From Acestrorhynchus altus (taxonomy: Eukaryota; Chordata; Actinopteri; Characiformes; Acestrorhynchidae), in assembly GCA_034509495.1 (NCBI GenBank), contig CM067502.1, positions 49,210,070 through 49,274,069 of the forward strand: a stretch of DNA of 64,000 nucleotides, in the 5' to 3' direction. The notes beneath the pieces are model-generated. The model saw only the letters and a list, made by a program, of their open reading frames with translations, had not been told where the DNA came from and did not search any database. Of the stretch, positions 11,282-24,780 are shown in pieces. The position numbers were made by a program, and so were the translations under genes. Position 1 is the first letter of the stretch. Every line of letters begins with the position of its first letter.

Positions 11282-13221
11282 AAAATAGACTCTTCTCTCA
11301 GTCTCCTCCTTGTCTCACTTAGTTGAAGACTGAAGCTGTGCAGTTTATACTGAGGTGGGGAGACTGGAAGTAAAGACATATTTAATAATAAATGATAAGA
11401 TTAGAGACTAGTAATGTGTTATAAGCATGAACATGTTGTTATAACAATAGTAATAATTATATCTCTTTTACATATTTGACACACACGTACCTATATGTCC
11501 CAAATGTAATGCAATTAACTACATGTAATAGTGTCTTATATGTGTGATGTAATATGTGGCATTTATAAGTCATATCATATGTCTATAAACAATAATCTCT
11601 CCCTCACACACTCACCTAGGGTGTCTGTTCGAGTGATCATTTCGTGGTTTAGATTTGGGTGACTGTGCCTGCGAGACAGAAATACAGACATTCAGTCATT
11701 AAAATACGGTACCACGTGCAAACAGCTGTTCTCCTGCAAGTCTCAAAATGTGAGCTTCATCAGAAGGTGTTAGACAGACAGACACAGCTGAAGGTAAACT
11801 AACCAGCATTATTCACTGTAGGCCTGTAACACGGTTGCTGCACCAGTTAAACAAGTTCCTACACAAGTTACAACTTTAAAGTGTGCGAGTACCCTCTCTT
11901 TGTGTCTGTCTCTGTCTGCTGTGATGGTAACGGGATCCAGTACAATCCATTTCTCAGTCACTGGTTGAAGCTGAACTCCACCATGCGGCTCCCGAATCTT
12001 AACACGAACCTCCAGCTTACGCCTGTTCGCCTTCCGCCCATCCAGCACCTACACACCTGCCTTTTGCAGCACCTGCCCAGCGCACCTGCAGCGCCTACCG
12101 CACCTGCCAGCACTTTACACACGCACACACACCTACGCACCACACACACACACCACGCACACCTACGCACACACACCTGCGCCACCCCACCGCGCACCAT
12201 ACATACACACTTTATACACATTCTGGCTTGTTTAATCTCAGAAAAAGCACTGCCAGTGATCCTGGACCTGTTGATCATTGTTTCTGATCAGTAAGCCTAC
12301 AGAGACACCTCGAAAAGCACAGGACAGCGAAAGAATACAGTGTACGGTGTAGTGAACTATGTATGGTGTCTACATAACATCATACTTATATGGCTTAGCT
12401 TAGCTTTAATTCATCTGATAATCCTAATACAGAAACTACTGTCAAACACTTGGTAAGCGGTTGTTTTAGTGTGTGTTGTAGAATTCAACAGGATTACACT
12501 GTAGTTAGAGCTGTTATATTGTACATCAGTACTTTAGGTTAATGCTTGATATGTATTTAATATGATAAAATGATAATGTTACATGTTGTGTTAATAATAA
12601 TTAAATACATATATAAGCATGATATATATTTCTGTATGTATTTCATGTGTGGAGCCACACCACGTGTAATAAACGATAGGTGTTTTAAGTTGTATAAATA
12701 AAAGCATCTGTTTGTAGCGTTGTGTGTTTCTGCTGTGTGCAAATTACAGCAGTGGTGTGGAAATGTGTGTGTATGTGAAACCATGCCATTCAGCCCTGAT
12801 CTTCGGTTGTGACTGCACATCACTGAGTGGATGTAATGAGGGTGTGAGAAAATGTTGTAAGGTCTGAGAATGTGCGAGTGTGTGCGAGTGTGTGCGACAG
12901 AGTAACTCACCTCTATAATCTCTCGGATCTCACCTGGTTCTCCAGAGCTTCCAGTTTCAGCTGGCGTTCCCTGCTATGGGTCTTAAAATTTCTAAACACT
13001 GCAGCATGAAAAATACTTGATTGTGACTAATTAGAGTGAAAAGGCTGCATATTGCTGCCATCAGTGACATTAGTGTTTGTAAAATATCAAAGAGTGACAA
13101 ATGAAGAGTGAGTGCTCACCCTCGGTGTATGACCTCCAAGCTTGATGCCTTTGGCCTGGACCACTCTCTTAAAACCCGCGGTGCGTTGGGATTGTGTGTA
13201 GCTTAAACTGTTCCTTAAACT

Positions 13222-13317
13222 CTGAGAGAGACAGAGAGAGAGAGAGACAGAGAGACATAGAGAGAGACAGAGACAATGAGAGACAGAGAGAGAGAGAGAG
13301 AGCAGAGAGAGAGAGAC

Positions 13318-13349
<32 letters not shown>

Positions 13350-13518
13350 GAGACATAGAGACATAGAGAGAGAGAGAGAGCAGAGGGAGACAGAGAGAGA
13401 GAGAGAGAGACAGACATAGAGAGAGACAGAGAGACAGAGAGACAGAGAGAGACATAGAGAGACATAGAGAGAGAGAGAGACAGAGCGACAGAGAGAGAGA
13501 CAGACATAGAGAGAGAGA
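13222..13518. repeat. (AG)n-rich tract at a cc2d1a C2-domain acceptor
   Basis: About 300 bp of AGAG/ACAG/ATAG. On the minus strand it forms the polypyrimidine tract directly before the acceptor of exon 13120-13221. The long Leu/Ser frames across it are not genes. Confidence 0.93.
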
Positions 13519-14718
13519 TCTTAGCGTGCAAATGATTTAAGATACTTGTTCAGTTGAAGAATTGAATTGATTGCTGTTTTTGAAGTAATTTAAATGAATT
13601 TAGTCCATTTTGGAATAAAACTGTAACATAAGAGGTACAAAAAGTGAAGAGCTGTGAATATTTCCCAGATTCACTGCATATAGTACCGGTCAAAAGTTTT
13701 AGAACACCCAGAAACCTTTGACCGGTAGTGAACATTCAGACAATCATTACAACCACCTCCTTCTTTCTACACTCACTGTTCATTTTCATCAGCTTCACTC
13801 ACAACACAGCAGCACATTGTAGTTCCATAATTAGACTGTTGTCAGCAAACCTTCAGCTTTCTTTCACTCTGTTATTTAATGGTCAGGAACCCACCGGACC
13901 ACCACAAAACAGTATTATATGATAAAAATACAAATGGAGACACATTTAAAACAACTTTTTCATGCTGTGTGTGTCTGTGTGTGTGTGTGTGTCTGTCTGT
14001 GTGTGTGTACCTGGGCAGTTGGTGTTTTTCACAGTGCTGGTTTTGTCTTTCTGAGCTTCTTCCTGCATAAAAACATCATTTAAGGTGTTTCGTGTGAGTC
14101 TGTGAAGATACCTGCTTATATACACAGGTACAGTGCTGAGGGTTTCCAGGTTCAGTCTGATATTTAAATCATTTCTCTGATCAATAAGACAGTGTGAAGT
14201 ACAAAAGTTTGGTTCTAGACTTCCTCCTGGGCCTTCCAGGATGGATGGCAGCCAAATTCCATTACCAGTGCACCTGATTTGACATCATTAAGCACTAATT
14301 TATCAAGCCAGGTGTTGGACGAGAACTATAAACAATACTAGACTCCCAGGAGCAGAGCTCTGGAGATGCTTTATAGAGACTTTATAAACAGCCATAACCC
14401 TCAAAAGCAAAGGAGGTGGTGCTAAAAGCTGCCACTGCATCACTGTGGAGCCAGCAACCTGCTCGGAGGAAAGCCCGGGTCACCAGCACAGATACAATGA
14501 CTAACAGATGCCTGTGCTGACCAGTATCGCACTGGCTGTACGAGAGCAGACCATAATGGTAGCACATTAGATCACTGAACCACGGAGAACCCCTGGTGTT
14601 GTCCTTCATTAAATACAGTCATGAAACACCATGACAGGAACAGTATTAGTGTTTATTATAATACGGTTGTATAATGTGGTTGGATATAAATGGTTTGCAT
14701 GTATAGTGTACTGTGTGT

Positions 14719-14720
14719 GT

Positions 14721-14772
<52 letters not shown>
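14719..14772. repeat. (GT)n microsatellite in cc2d1a
   Basis: About 27 GT units, just downstream on the minus strand of the donor of exon 14792-14850. Confidence 0.92.
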
Positions 14773-14774
<2 letters not shown>

Positions 14775-14918
14775 CTGTGTGTGTGTATTACCGTACTAGG
14801 GAAGGGAAACTCAAAGCGGACGCTGGAGTCTAAATCACTGGCTGAGACTCCTGTAGAACACAGTAAAGGACTGAGAGACATTCAGATTCAGCATGATCCA
14901 TCACTCTCTCTCTTACCC

Positions 14919-14975
14919 CCACACACCCCCACACACACCCCACACACCCACACCCACACACCCACACACACACCA

Positions 14976-15006
<31 letters not shown>

Positions 15007-15057
15007 CCACACACACACACACACACCCACACACACACACCCACACACACCACACAC
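14919..15057. repeat. CCACAC/(AC)n minisatellite in cc2d1a
   Basis: Irregular CCCACAC and CCACACAC units. On the minus strand it starts at the donor of exon 15058-15131 (GTGTGTGGTGTG). Confidence 0.9.
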
Positions 15058-16501
15058 CTGGAGGAGTTGGCAGGTTGATTCCTTTTACGACTGTCAGCAC
15101 CAAATCATTGGCCGTCAGGTTATGGAAGATTCTACGAAGAAGGCAAGAGATGGAGAGAGAGAGATCAGACCATTTGCAACTGAAGCTGGTGAGACTATGA
15201 TGGATTTTTCAATAAAAACGCAGCTCAGTTTGGTGTGGATTCATGCTGTGATGTCCTTTCACTGATGCAAACAATAATACTCAAGGGCTAACACTGCCCC
15301 CTTGTGGTAAATAACCAATAAAAAAATAAATCCTGTTTAGTTGGCACATTTTATACTCTTAAAGATAAAGGTTACACCCACACACACCCACACACACACA
15401 CACCACACCACCACACACACCCACACACCCACCCACACCCACACCCACACACCCACACCTTTTTAATTATCTATGGATGTAGTCTGTGTGTGAGATTGCT
15501 GTTTCAGTGCGTTCCTCTGTGTGCTTGTACTAGGAGGCCTTTAGCATGAGCTTTTCTTCAGCAAATCAATATTGTTCATGCTCTTCTGCCAGCTTCTCAA
15601 ACCTCTTGAACTGCCAGCGCCTGAACACACACACAAAAAATTTACTCCAATGTGCCCAGTTTTCCCAGGGTTGATCAGACATGTTCGGTACACTATGTGG
15701 ACAAAAGTATTGGGACACCTGCTAATTATAAACAAGAGTGAGTAACTAACAGTGTACAGTATTAAACCATAGCCCACCTCGTGGTCTCGGCCACACTGCC
15801 CTTATAGTGAACTGCTGAGAATGGCAGACATTTCTGTACAGAGAAACTGATTAGAGCAAAGACTCACAACCAGTAGACAACGAACATCTTACACCATTGT
15901 ACACCTGCAGCAGCTTTTCCAGCGTTAACAGATTAATGTGTGCTTAACAGACAGGAGGTGTTTAATGACAGTGTAATAACTAACCTCATGCTGCTGCTTG
16001 GGGAGGTCCATAATGGAGTGTACTGCTGGGCTGAAGCGAGGAGAGAGAGGAAGGCGAGGCTGACATGAAGCGTGTAATCCTCCTCACTGGCTGGAGCAGC
16101 TGGCACCTAAAAGGGGCAGAAAAGACAGAAAAAAAGAGCGAGGGTCCAAACCAGAATTATATCACTCTATCACCATCATAAACTGTATGGACAAAAGTAC
16201 TGGAACATCTGCTCGTTCACTGCTTCTTATGAACTCAAGGGTAATTAAACAGGTATTTAATAGGTAAATTACTCTGAATCAGTGCAGAGAAGGGAGGTGT
16301 ATAAAAATGACATTCGTGTACCTTGCTGATGTCGTCACAGAGCGGAAAAGCCTCCTTTGATACGCTTGTAATCATATTTGTCAGGCCCATAGCATTTAAC
16401 AGATGTTGAAACAGCTCCTAGACATCCTTCATCTGTTTAGAAGCGTAGAGGCTGTCTAAACTGCTGCCTCCGGCTCTGCAGGAAATCCAGCTGCTGCTGG
16501 G

Positions 16502-16502
<1 letters not shown>

Positions 16503-16551
<49 letters not shown>
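16503..16551. repeat. (AC)n microsatellite forming a cc2d1a acceptor
   Basis: On the minus strand the intron ends (GT)nAG immediately before the decayed fourth DM14 exon at 16501. Confidence 0.92.
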
Positions 16552-17715
16552 TTTTATAAATGTACTGTTGCTAATTAACATCAGAAATGGTTTAGTTGTT
16601 GCTTTTAAGAGTGTTTTCTGGGTCATTAAACATCTGAAAATATATTTCAAAATTGATTGTAAGATCAGAGAAATCAAATAAAGAAATGCAGCAATTTTAG
16701 GATGTAAATAAGAAATTTTAAAACACAAAATAAACTGAAGATACAGCGGTTTAATTGTAAAATGATAACATTAATAAAGATCGTATACCTGAGGTGGGAG
16801 CACATGTTCTTTTGTAGGATAAACACACATTTCATGTTGTGGAAAGTCCCCCCTGTTCTACCAAACGCCTCAACTACTATGAAACTGATAGACTGTAGAT
16901 ATTAGGTGAGCAAAGTAGAAGTAGACCCTTACGAACCCTTATCGTTTATGGCGTTTATACCAACTGTAATCAAATGATCTGTAAGCGACTGAAATCTCGT
17001 TCTCTCACGTACATTTGGGTCCCAGTTTAGGGGTGTCTGTAGAGGTCACTGCATGTGAGGAGGCTGCGGAGGGGCTGGAAGCTCTCGGTTTCTGAGCAGC
17101 TGGACGGACAGCCGGCTAAAAACATGAACAGACGCATCATAAAGCCGGATAGAGATTACACCTGAACACACACCTGAAGAGACATATTATCTGGTTTAGT
17201 CATGTTTAGTGTCTGAAGATCTGCTTCTATAGTGTTTCAGTGGAGAAATGAGGCTGAAAGTGGTGTAAACCATGCTGTGTTAACTGCATAATTGCTAAAT
17301 TTCAGCCAACGCACTGAAATCTTCTGATCTCACTAAAAAAGCTCATCTGGAACAAGGATAACAAAGCTAACTTGTGTCCCAATACTTTTGTCCAAACGCA
17401 GATAGCGAACACATTTAGGCCAAACATTCAATGCTGTCTGGTTAAACCAAACTTTAGCTTTATATACAAAATTAAAGAATTTAAACCAGTAAGAGCAACT
17501 GGTTTGCACTGGTACCTTTGCATCGTCTTCTTCAGATCCATCCTCTTCCTCTGCATCCGCATGCTGATTGGCCAGTTTCACAGCCGTCTCCAGGACACCC
17601 ATAAAGTTTTGGTTATTATTTTCAGAGCCCTGCAGAGGGGGGCAGCCTGAAAGAGAGGAAAAGAAACACATCATACACCTCGCACAACCACAGAGGTTTC
17701 CTATACAGTATATAC

Positions 17716-17720
<5 letters not shown>

Positions 17721-17812
<92 letters not shown>
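17721..17812. repeat. (AC)n microsatellite downstream of a cc2d1a donor
   Basis: About 46 units. On the minus strand it begins ten bases after the exon 17822-17894 donor (GTAAGTCCC then GTGTGT). Confidence 0.95.
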
Positions 17813-17814
<2 letters not shown>

Positions 17815-17898
17815 GACTTACCTGGTGGCACAGGTAGTTCTGATAGATTGACAGGACGTCCTGCCTTGTGAGCTCTGATTGCATCTTGGTATTGCTGG

Positions 17899-17901
<3 letters not shown>

Positions 17902-17984
<83 letters not shown>

Positions 17985-18013
17985 ACACACACAGTACACA
18001 CACACACACACAC
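17902..18013. repeat. (AC)n microsatellite upstream of a cc2d1a acceptor
   Basis: Flanks the other side of exon 17822-17894, so this 73-nt exon sits between two long (AC)n tracts. Confidence 0.95.
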
Positions 18014-18079
18014 TGTCACTGTAATCTGTGATTAAATTAAGGCATTATAAGACAAAAGGTCAATATAACAAAAGCTGAA

Positions 18080-18460
18080 ATTATAGGTCCAAATGTTTGT
18101 AGACACCCTTTCTTACGAATGAATTCAGACATTTTCAGTTGCACCCATTGCTGACACAGATGTGCAAATGCACACACACAGCTTGTTTATTCCATGTAGA
18201 AAAGTACTGCCAATAGAATAAGACTGTCTGGGGCAGATATACACAAACCTATTTCCCCCATTTCTAGTGCCAAATACCAAGCGTGGGTTAGAGGGGTATA
18301 AAGCCCCCCAGCATTGAGCTGTGGAACTATGTTCTTCGGAATGATGGAGCTCCATCAGTACTTTTTGGGATGTGTTAGAGGTTGGGGATGGGTTGAGTGA
18401 TCATCCAACATCCTGACTAATGCTGTTGCTGAAGCTAAATCAAATCACAACAATGCTCCA
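18080..18460. mobile_element. MITE-like dispersed repeat, copy 4
   Basis: Contains 'gtccaaatgtttgtagacac', 'gttagaggggtataaagccc' and 'gatggagctccatcagtact', in the same order as the copy at 6285-6680. Lies in a cc2d1a intron. Confidence 0.65.
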
Positions 18461-20110
18461 AAATTTACACGCTTGATCTGGTTTCCGGGTTCCGACTTGG
18501 TTTTCCTTCTTTTCCTGTCATGAAGTTTTGAGGAACAGTTTTTGGTTTACGCTCACAGTGAACATATTAAGTGCTGTGTGTGGTAATGTGTTACCTTGAC
18601 GATACGTTGGTGCATACGTGCTTTGCGGTCATCTCCTTTGCTTTTGGCCGTTTCTGCTGCAAACTTGTATTTGTCCATACGCTGCTGCAGGGCCTCTGCT
18701 AGGTTACAGGGGAGGGCTTCACCCACACACACACACACACACACACATTTAACCTCCCTTCTGTTGCTGGCCCAACAGGCATGTGTTCACCATGCTATGA
18801 GAGTGTTCAACAGGCAAACAAGACTGACAGGACAACCAGATACCAACACAAACACACTTACGAGCCACAAGCTGGTGCACTACAATGGGTGAAGGCAGCA
18901 GCTGGTGGGGTGGATGAAGCCTGTGAGGAGGAGGAGGGTTTCTGAACAACTCTCTTTCTCACCTGAGAGACAGAATGGGAGAGAAAACTCAATTCATGAC
19001 AGTAAGTCTTGGGTTCACTGCACATCTTCATGGCAGATTTGAAAAGATCCATTGCGTGTTACCTAGGAAACGAAGATTAAACATGGAAGTACAGCAGCTA
19101 ACTGGGGTCACTGTTTGTGCTGCCATTTGCATAAACATGTTATGTGACCACTGACCAATATGCGCTACTAGAGTGTGCTCAGAGTCAGGCTGAAAGATCA
19201 AATATCTTTTGATAGCAATTTGAATCCAAGTCCGATTCTCTCTCCAGCTGTGGGACATAGAAAGATCATCAGGCTAGGAATACACAAGCTTTTAGTTTTT
19301 ACATTTTTGTGGATGGCACAAACTAGATAAATACAGCTTTAGCACTGATACCCTGTTTAATAAAAAGATATAGAAAGGAGAAGAACCGGTAAGAATAAGT
19401 GAATATATAGATGTGATTTTATTTTCTTATTTTTCTAATTACATATTTAAACATTATTTAGTAATTATTTTGAATATACATAATTACATAATTATTACAT
19501 TAATATTAGAAAATATGTACAAGCAAAGACACACAGGTTTTAAAATAGTAAAAAAAAGTAATTTTGAGCAAGCTAATCATATTCCCTGGCGTCTGGAGAA
19601 AAAAAATATTTGACTTCATTTTTTGCAGTTTATTACCCACATAAAAAAGTAAAACGTCCTTTTGTTGTGTGGATTGTGCAGTTAATACACACTGCTTATT
19701 GTTAACAGATGTCCATTCAATAGCTCAGGCGTCTAGTACAAAGAAGTGCATTGTGACAGAATTCATCCTAACAATGTAAACAAAGTGCATGACTGACCAG
19801 GAGGGGGTGGCAGTGAGCTGGTGTCTATCGGCTCTCCTCTGTCAACGGCCTCTACCGAGTCCAGTTTGAGAGAGCCCAGAGCGAGAGACAGACAGACAGA
19901 CAGACAGACAGAGAGAGAGCGAGAGAGAGAGAGAGTGAGAGATGACGACTGGCTGAACGTATAATAATGTGTTTAGGAGGCAGTGACTTGTGTGTTTACC
20001 TTCGCAATAACGTAATGCTGTTTGGCCAGTTCTGTGTCTCCGCTCTGCTTTGCCTGAATAGCAGCCAGTTTATACTCCCTCTGTCTACTCAATACACTCG
20101 CCTTCAGCTC

Positions 20111-20111
20111 T

Positions 20112-20192
<81 letters not shown>
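20111..20192. repeat. (AC)n microsatellite at a cc2d1a acceptor
   Basis: On the minus strand the intron ends (GT)nTTTTAG at exon 20000-20109. Confidence 0.95.
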
Positions 20193-20195
<3 letters not shown>

Positions 20196-23100
20196 ACAAT
20201 ACATTCTCTCTGTAGTTTTGGAAATACACTCAAACATGGTGTGTTATACTTGCTGTACTGCATTTATGTACAAATTAACATTAGCTTCTCTGTTAATCCC
20301 ACTGACTGTAACGGAGAGAATGGCATCTCCGTTATTCACACTGTAGGTTGGAACACTGCTATTGCACTGTACAACTTTGGTGGCGCTGCCCAAGACCTCT
20401 CTCTAAAACTACATAAAGTTTGATTTATGCCGAGTCCACTCCAGTGACCTAAGCCATCACGAGTGTTTATAATATATTGGGGTGTCTGTGTCTGTGCCTG
20501 TGTCTGTGCCTGTGCCTGTGCTTTAATGATGACATTGTTGTGTGTGCGTTATGTGACTGTGTACCTGAATGCTGGACGTTAGGTTGGCTGGGGGTTAGCG
20601 GTGATATCGCTGGGGTATCTGGGGTTTTAGCCACAGCTCTCTGATTGGGTGGCTGTAGGAGCTGAGGTTTGGGTGGGGCTACTGGCCTTGGTTCTTGCAA
20701 TGGCTTCTCATTGGTTCGCTGTGGAGGTGCGTATGGTGGAGCTGGCTCTTCTTTTTCTCTGATTGGTTCAGTTTGCTGTGCAGGGGTGGGCTTGCCTCCT
20801 GTGGCAACAGGGGGTGGGATTTCTTCCTCGATGATAGGTTTACCTTTTTTCACAGACGTCAGCATTGATTGTAGTGTCTGAAAAGGTAAAAGAAGAGGTA
20901 ATGGTACCTACTCCGCAATCCTAACATCATGTTAACGGTACATAGAGGGCGCTAGAGTGCACTAAAACACACTGTGGTAAAAACAAAGGATCAGAAAGAA
21001 GATCGTGCTTGAATTAGTTCATAGCTAAAACATTAAAACAGGCCTGGATCAGACTGCGTGTATTAGACTGTGTTCAGAACGAAAGCCCAAATGAGAGATC
21101 TTTGGATCCCGTCTTCACACAAAATCACATCAAATCAAATGAAATGCGATTTTCGAGAATCAGACTTTGTGATGATTTGAAATCTGATTAAAGTTTGATT
21201 AGTACAGTAGCGCATCAGTCTGGACACTCTGGTGTCTTTTGCAAAAAAAAAACACCAACCACGTTCAATCCAGAGTGAAGTGCGGGAATCCAAGCAGAAG
21301 GTGGCACCAGCATGGTTATGAAGTTAATCATGGCTGCACTGTTACCACTGCAACCTGTGCAGATTGAAAGCTTTGTAATTCCAGAGAAATCCAGACGGAT
21401 CCTTTGCAAATAACAGTGTGGACAGTCATCTCAGCAGATCCGATTTGAGAAACAAATCTGATTTGCCTGCATTCGGAACATAACCTTCGAGAATACTGTA
21501 GTACAGAACCACTAGACTACCTTCAGGCCACGATCATATCTGCGGGCCTTGCTGGTCTCTCCTGCTGCTTTGGCATTGGCGATGGCAGTCTGGTACATTT
21601 CAATGCGCTCCTGCAGACGGGACTCCAGCCCACCATTCCCACTTGGGGCAGTGGGGGTGGATTTGGATGGCATGCTAGAGTGCTGAGCAGGTGTGTGGGC
21701 AGGCGCTGGTGTGGTGGCAACTTCTTCATCATCCTCCAACACCTCATTCAGCTCGGCCTGAATAAAACAAAAACAATGACAAGTTAAACAGGACCATAAA
21801 CCCAACAATTCGATTCGGCGGTACACTAACGTCCCACAATAACAAACCAGTCAGCCAGCTCTTCCTTAAAGACCTACTCTGAAGCCCAGTCCACATGTGG
21901 ATCTGCTCGTAGATTCCCATCCACACTAAAACAGCAGGTCAGACCTCTGAAAACGGAGCTTTCAGTGTTTTGATGTGGGAGGATACAACACTGCACACTG
22001 TCGAAAAAATGCTGACATCACAGTATCAGTTTATGCTTGTTCAGTGTGGTGTTTGGTCTGTTCGCAGGTGACGACCAGGGTTGTTTCTGTGTGTTCAGCA
22101 GAATCAGGTCTGATTACGTGTTTACCTAATTAAGCTTGACTTTACTTACAGCAGCAGTCCACACATATGACGTCCCCTTGCTCTGAGCTCTTAGTTCTTA
22201 AGAAGGCCACTGCTGGGGACAGCTGCTGATCTCCACAAACCAGAAATTCTGAAATCCTAATCCTAATATTTCTGATTATGAATCCAACAAAAGAATAATA
22301 TAAACGGAGTTCTACCATAAACTTATGGTAACCTCCAGTGCTGGATGATTTGGTGTTTTTCCTCTGTATTTACCAGAAGATCAGCATCGTCCTCCAGGCC
22401 TTCATCATCATCTTCATTGTCCATGTCCTTCATACACAGGGCAGCCATGCGCTCAATGTCCTCCATTGGGACTGGAGCTATGAAGAGAGCAAGAGAGACA
22501 AAGAGAGAGAGAAGAGAGCTGGGCATGAGTGCAGGTGTACAAAGAAGGAAGTGGAAAGTGAAGCCATCATCACTTCATCAGTTTCATCTCATTTTTCACA
22601 GCTCTCCAACTTCAGCATTAAAAGATTTATATACACATATGATTTTCGTGCAGTTTTATGAACCAAAAACATACTTTGTTTTTAAAGTTTTCAATCTTTT
22701 TTGGGATATTTCTATTAGACTTTGTAAAATTGCCTGATTTATGTAAATAAGCTCTGTTCTGCACGAATAAATTTGCTTTTTGTTTTCATTCTTGTTCAGA
22801 GTTATAACCTTTAAAGGATCAATACAGGGCAGAACTGCTCTAATGTTTATAGATAAATTAAACTATAAAAATAAAAAAAACAGGCCCTTAAATATTCATG
22901 GAATTAGTGTCATTCTTTATAAACACCACCAGTGTTCTCCGTAAAAAAAGAGTGCACAGCTTGATTGTGTTTTAAGCAACATGTTTTTCACCTCTTCCAT
23001 CTCCTTTCTTGCCAGGTGGCCTCCTCTCTCCACTTCCTCCACCAATCAAAGCAAGAAGCTCTGCCTCCAACTCCTCCTCATTTCCCCCAGAGTCATCCAG

Positions 23101-24599
23101 CCCATCATCTGGAGAGAGATCTAGGAGCAGTCCCATCTGAGATGGATGGATGTAAAGAAGTGAGAGAAAGTGCATGGACTGAGCAAGAATGTGTCGTCTT
23201 AAAGGAGGTCTTAACTCCTTCTTTATTCTCATAACAACTTCATACTGTCACTGACAATAATGTCACACAAAAAAGATCACCTTTACAGGAGCAAGAAAAA
23301 AAACTCTGATCTTTCAATAGAAGTCAGTATTAACACATCTTAGTCATTTTTGAGTATTTACATTGGTCCGTTCATCATTTCTACACAATAAAAAGAAAAA
23401 TATGAGATTGTTATTATGTCAAAATGTGAAAAATGGAGAACTAAGCAGTTTCTGTCCTACAATCTGGCTGAGCTGTGTTCAAAGCCATTGTAAAATACAC
23501 AATATATGCACACGTATCACCACCTCACACAATGTGAATATTAATGCACCCCTGTTTTAAATCCAGTCAGATCTCCTTGCACACACAGTTGCTCCATTTT
23601 ATTTCCCATTTAATTCCTTCATAAGTGGGATTTTAGGCACATGAGAGCATCACGGTGCACTGTATACATACTATAAACACTGTGGTACAGTCTGTACTAT
23701 GATTCTGTATTTTTATCATGCCATTATACTCATCTGTTACCTGTTTGGCTCTGGCTGCCCCTTGGCCTTTCTGTGGAGGGTTCCGACTGCGGCTCATTAT
23801 TGCTGCTGTATCCTCACAGCTGTAACAAACAAATACCAGCAAATGAAATTAACACGAATCATTTATACAAGTTCAGTCAAAGGACACGCATAAGGAGCTT
23901 GAAAGAACCAATACATTTAAGGACGGATCACTGAGTACTGGCTGAATCTGGAAACAACCAACAGGCTTCACCCAAACACACACACATTATCTCAATCACA
24001 TGGACCTCAAATGCTTGGAGAGGTAACCAATCCAAACTAGGTGGATTGTTACCTCCCTGAACATCAGTCAAAGCAGGGCCAGGAGAACTGTCCAGGGGAA
24101 CCCTGTTCCCACAGGGTCTGGGGGAACCAGAGAACCCTGTTCTTACAAGGAACCCAGTTTCTTGTTCCAGATAAAGGTGAAGGTGTTCTGAAATGACTCT
24201 TCACTGTAGGAATGTTTATCTAGGATCTGATATCTAGGATCTCCTAGATAAGCACTTTTATGACATATGAGAGAAGGTGTTGTAGAGCAGGACCAACCAT
24301 GAAACTAAGTTGAGCTGGAGAACACAACCAGAACCAGAACCTCACTGGTCCTCTTTTTTAGAGAGAGAGAAGCTCTGTCAACTCTTCAAGCTTCCCCCCA
24401 CATAGCAGACATATAACCAGCTGCATTCCCCACTATGATCCAGCAGAACTCTGCAGGTCCAGGTTCAGGTTCAGGTCCAGTCTGAGCTCTAACATTACCT
24501 GCTACAGATAGCGAGAAGCTAACGAGCCGAAAAACTCTATTATGTCCCTCAAACACAGCGAGACACGGCGGCTCCCGCGCTCCTCTACATGCTCTTACC

Positions 24600-24780
24600 T
24601 TCAGCATGTGTTTCTGTCCGCTTTAAAGGCGTTAAACAGTCCAAATCCTGCACTTTTGTCCAGTTTGTGTCGAACAGGGACCGTCCAGCCCTGCTGCTGC
24701 TGCCACTTCCTGCTTTCCGCCTCGTTTCCAATAGCAACCGCAGCGCTTTACGACACTCACCTATTTTTAATAAAACAATA
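24600..24780. promoter_or_regulatory. cc2d1a 5' UTR exon and promoter region, possibly shared with brme1
   Basis: A minus-strand donor CTGAAG|GTAAGA ends a non-coding first exon at 24599. Upstream lies a CpG-containing segment with CCAAT on the plus strand near 24728. brme1 points the other way, so the region could be bidirectional, but no brme1 first exon was identified. Confidence 0.45.

Larger units (their letters stand above)
9674..24599 (-). pseudogene. cc2d1a: cc2d1a (coiled-coil and C2 domain protein 1A), disrupted in its 3' half
   Basis: CC2D1A binds ESCRT-III CHMP4 through DM14 repeats and carries a C-terminal C2 domain. Well-formed exons are 23741-23819 (ATG 23797), 22992-23136, 22374-22477, 21521-21757 (DM14-1), 20565-20877, 20000-20109, 17822-17894, 17516-17646, 15058-15131, 14792-14850, 14011-14062, 11025-11151, 10821-10879, 9841-9888 and 9674-9706 (stop). 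Lesions: the exon ending at 19798 has no AG acceptor at the expected place; exon 16322-16501 (DM14-4) has TAA at 16437 and TAG at 16418; exon 15985-16106 has a one-base loss near 16012; exons near 15783-15860 and 15541-15616 have several indels; exon 13120-13221 has two one-base gains; the 12910-12990 exon has a one-base loss. Other genes here are clean, so decay is likelier than sequencing error. Confidence 0.8.

Noticed and set aside
13087..13531. Leu/Ser-rich frames of about 120 codons
   Set aside because: Read through an (AG)n tract. Only the short cc2d1a exon at 13120-13221 inside this range is real.
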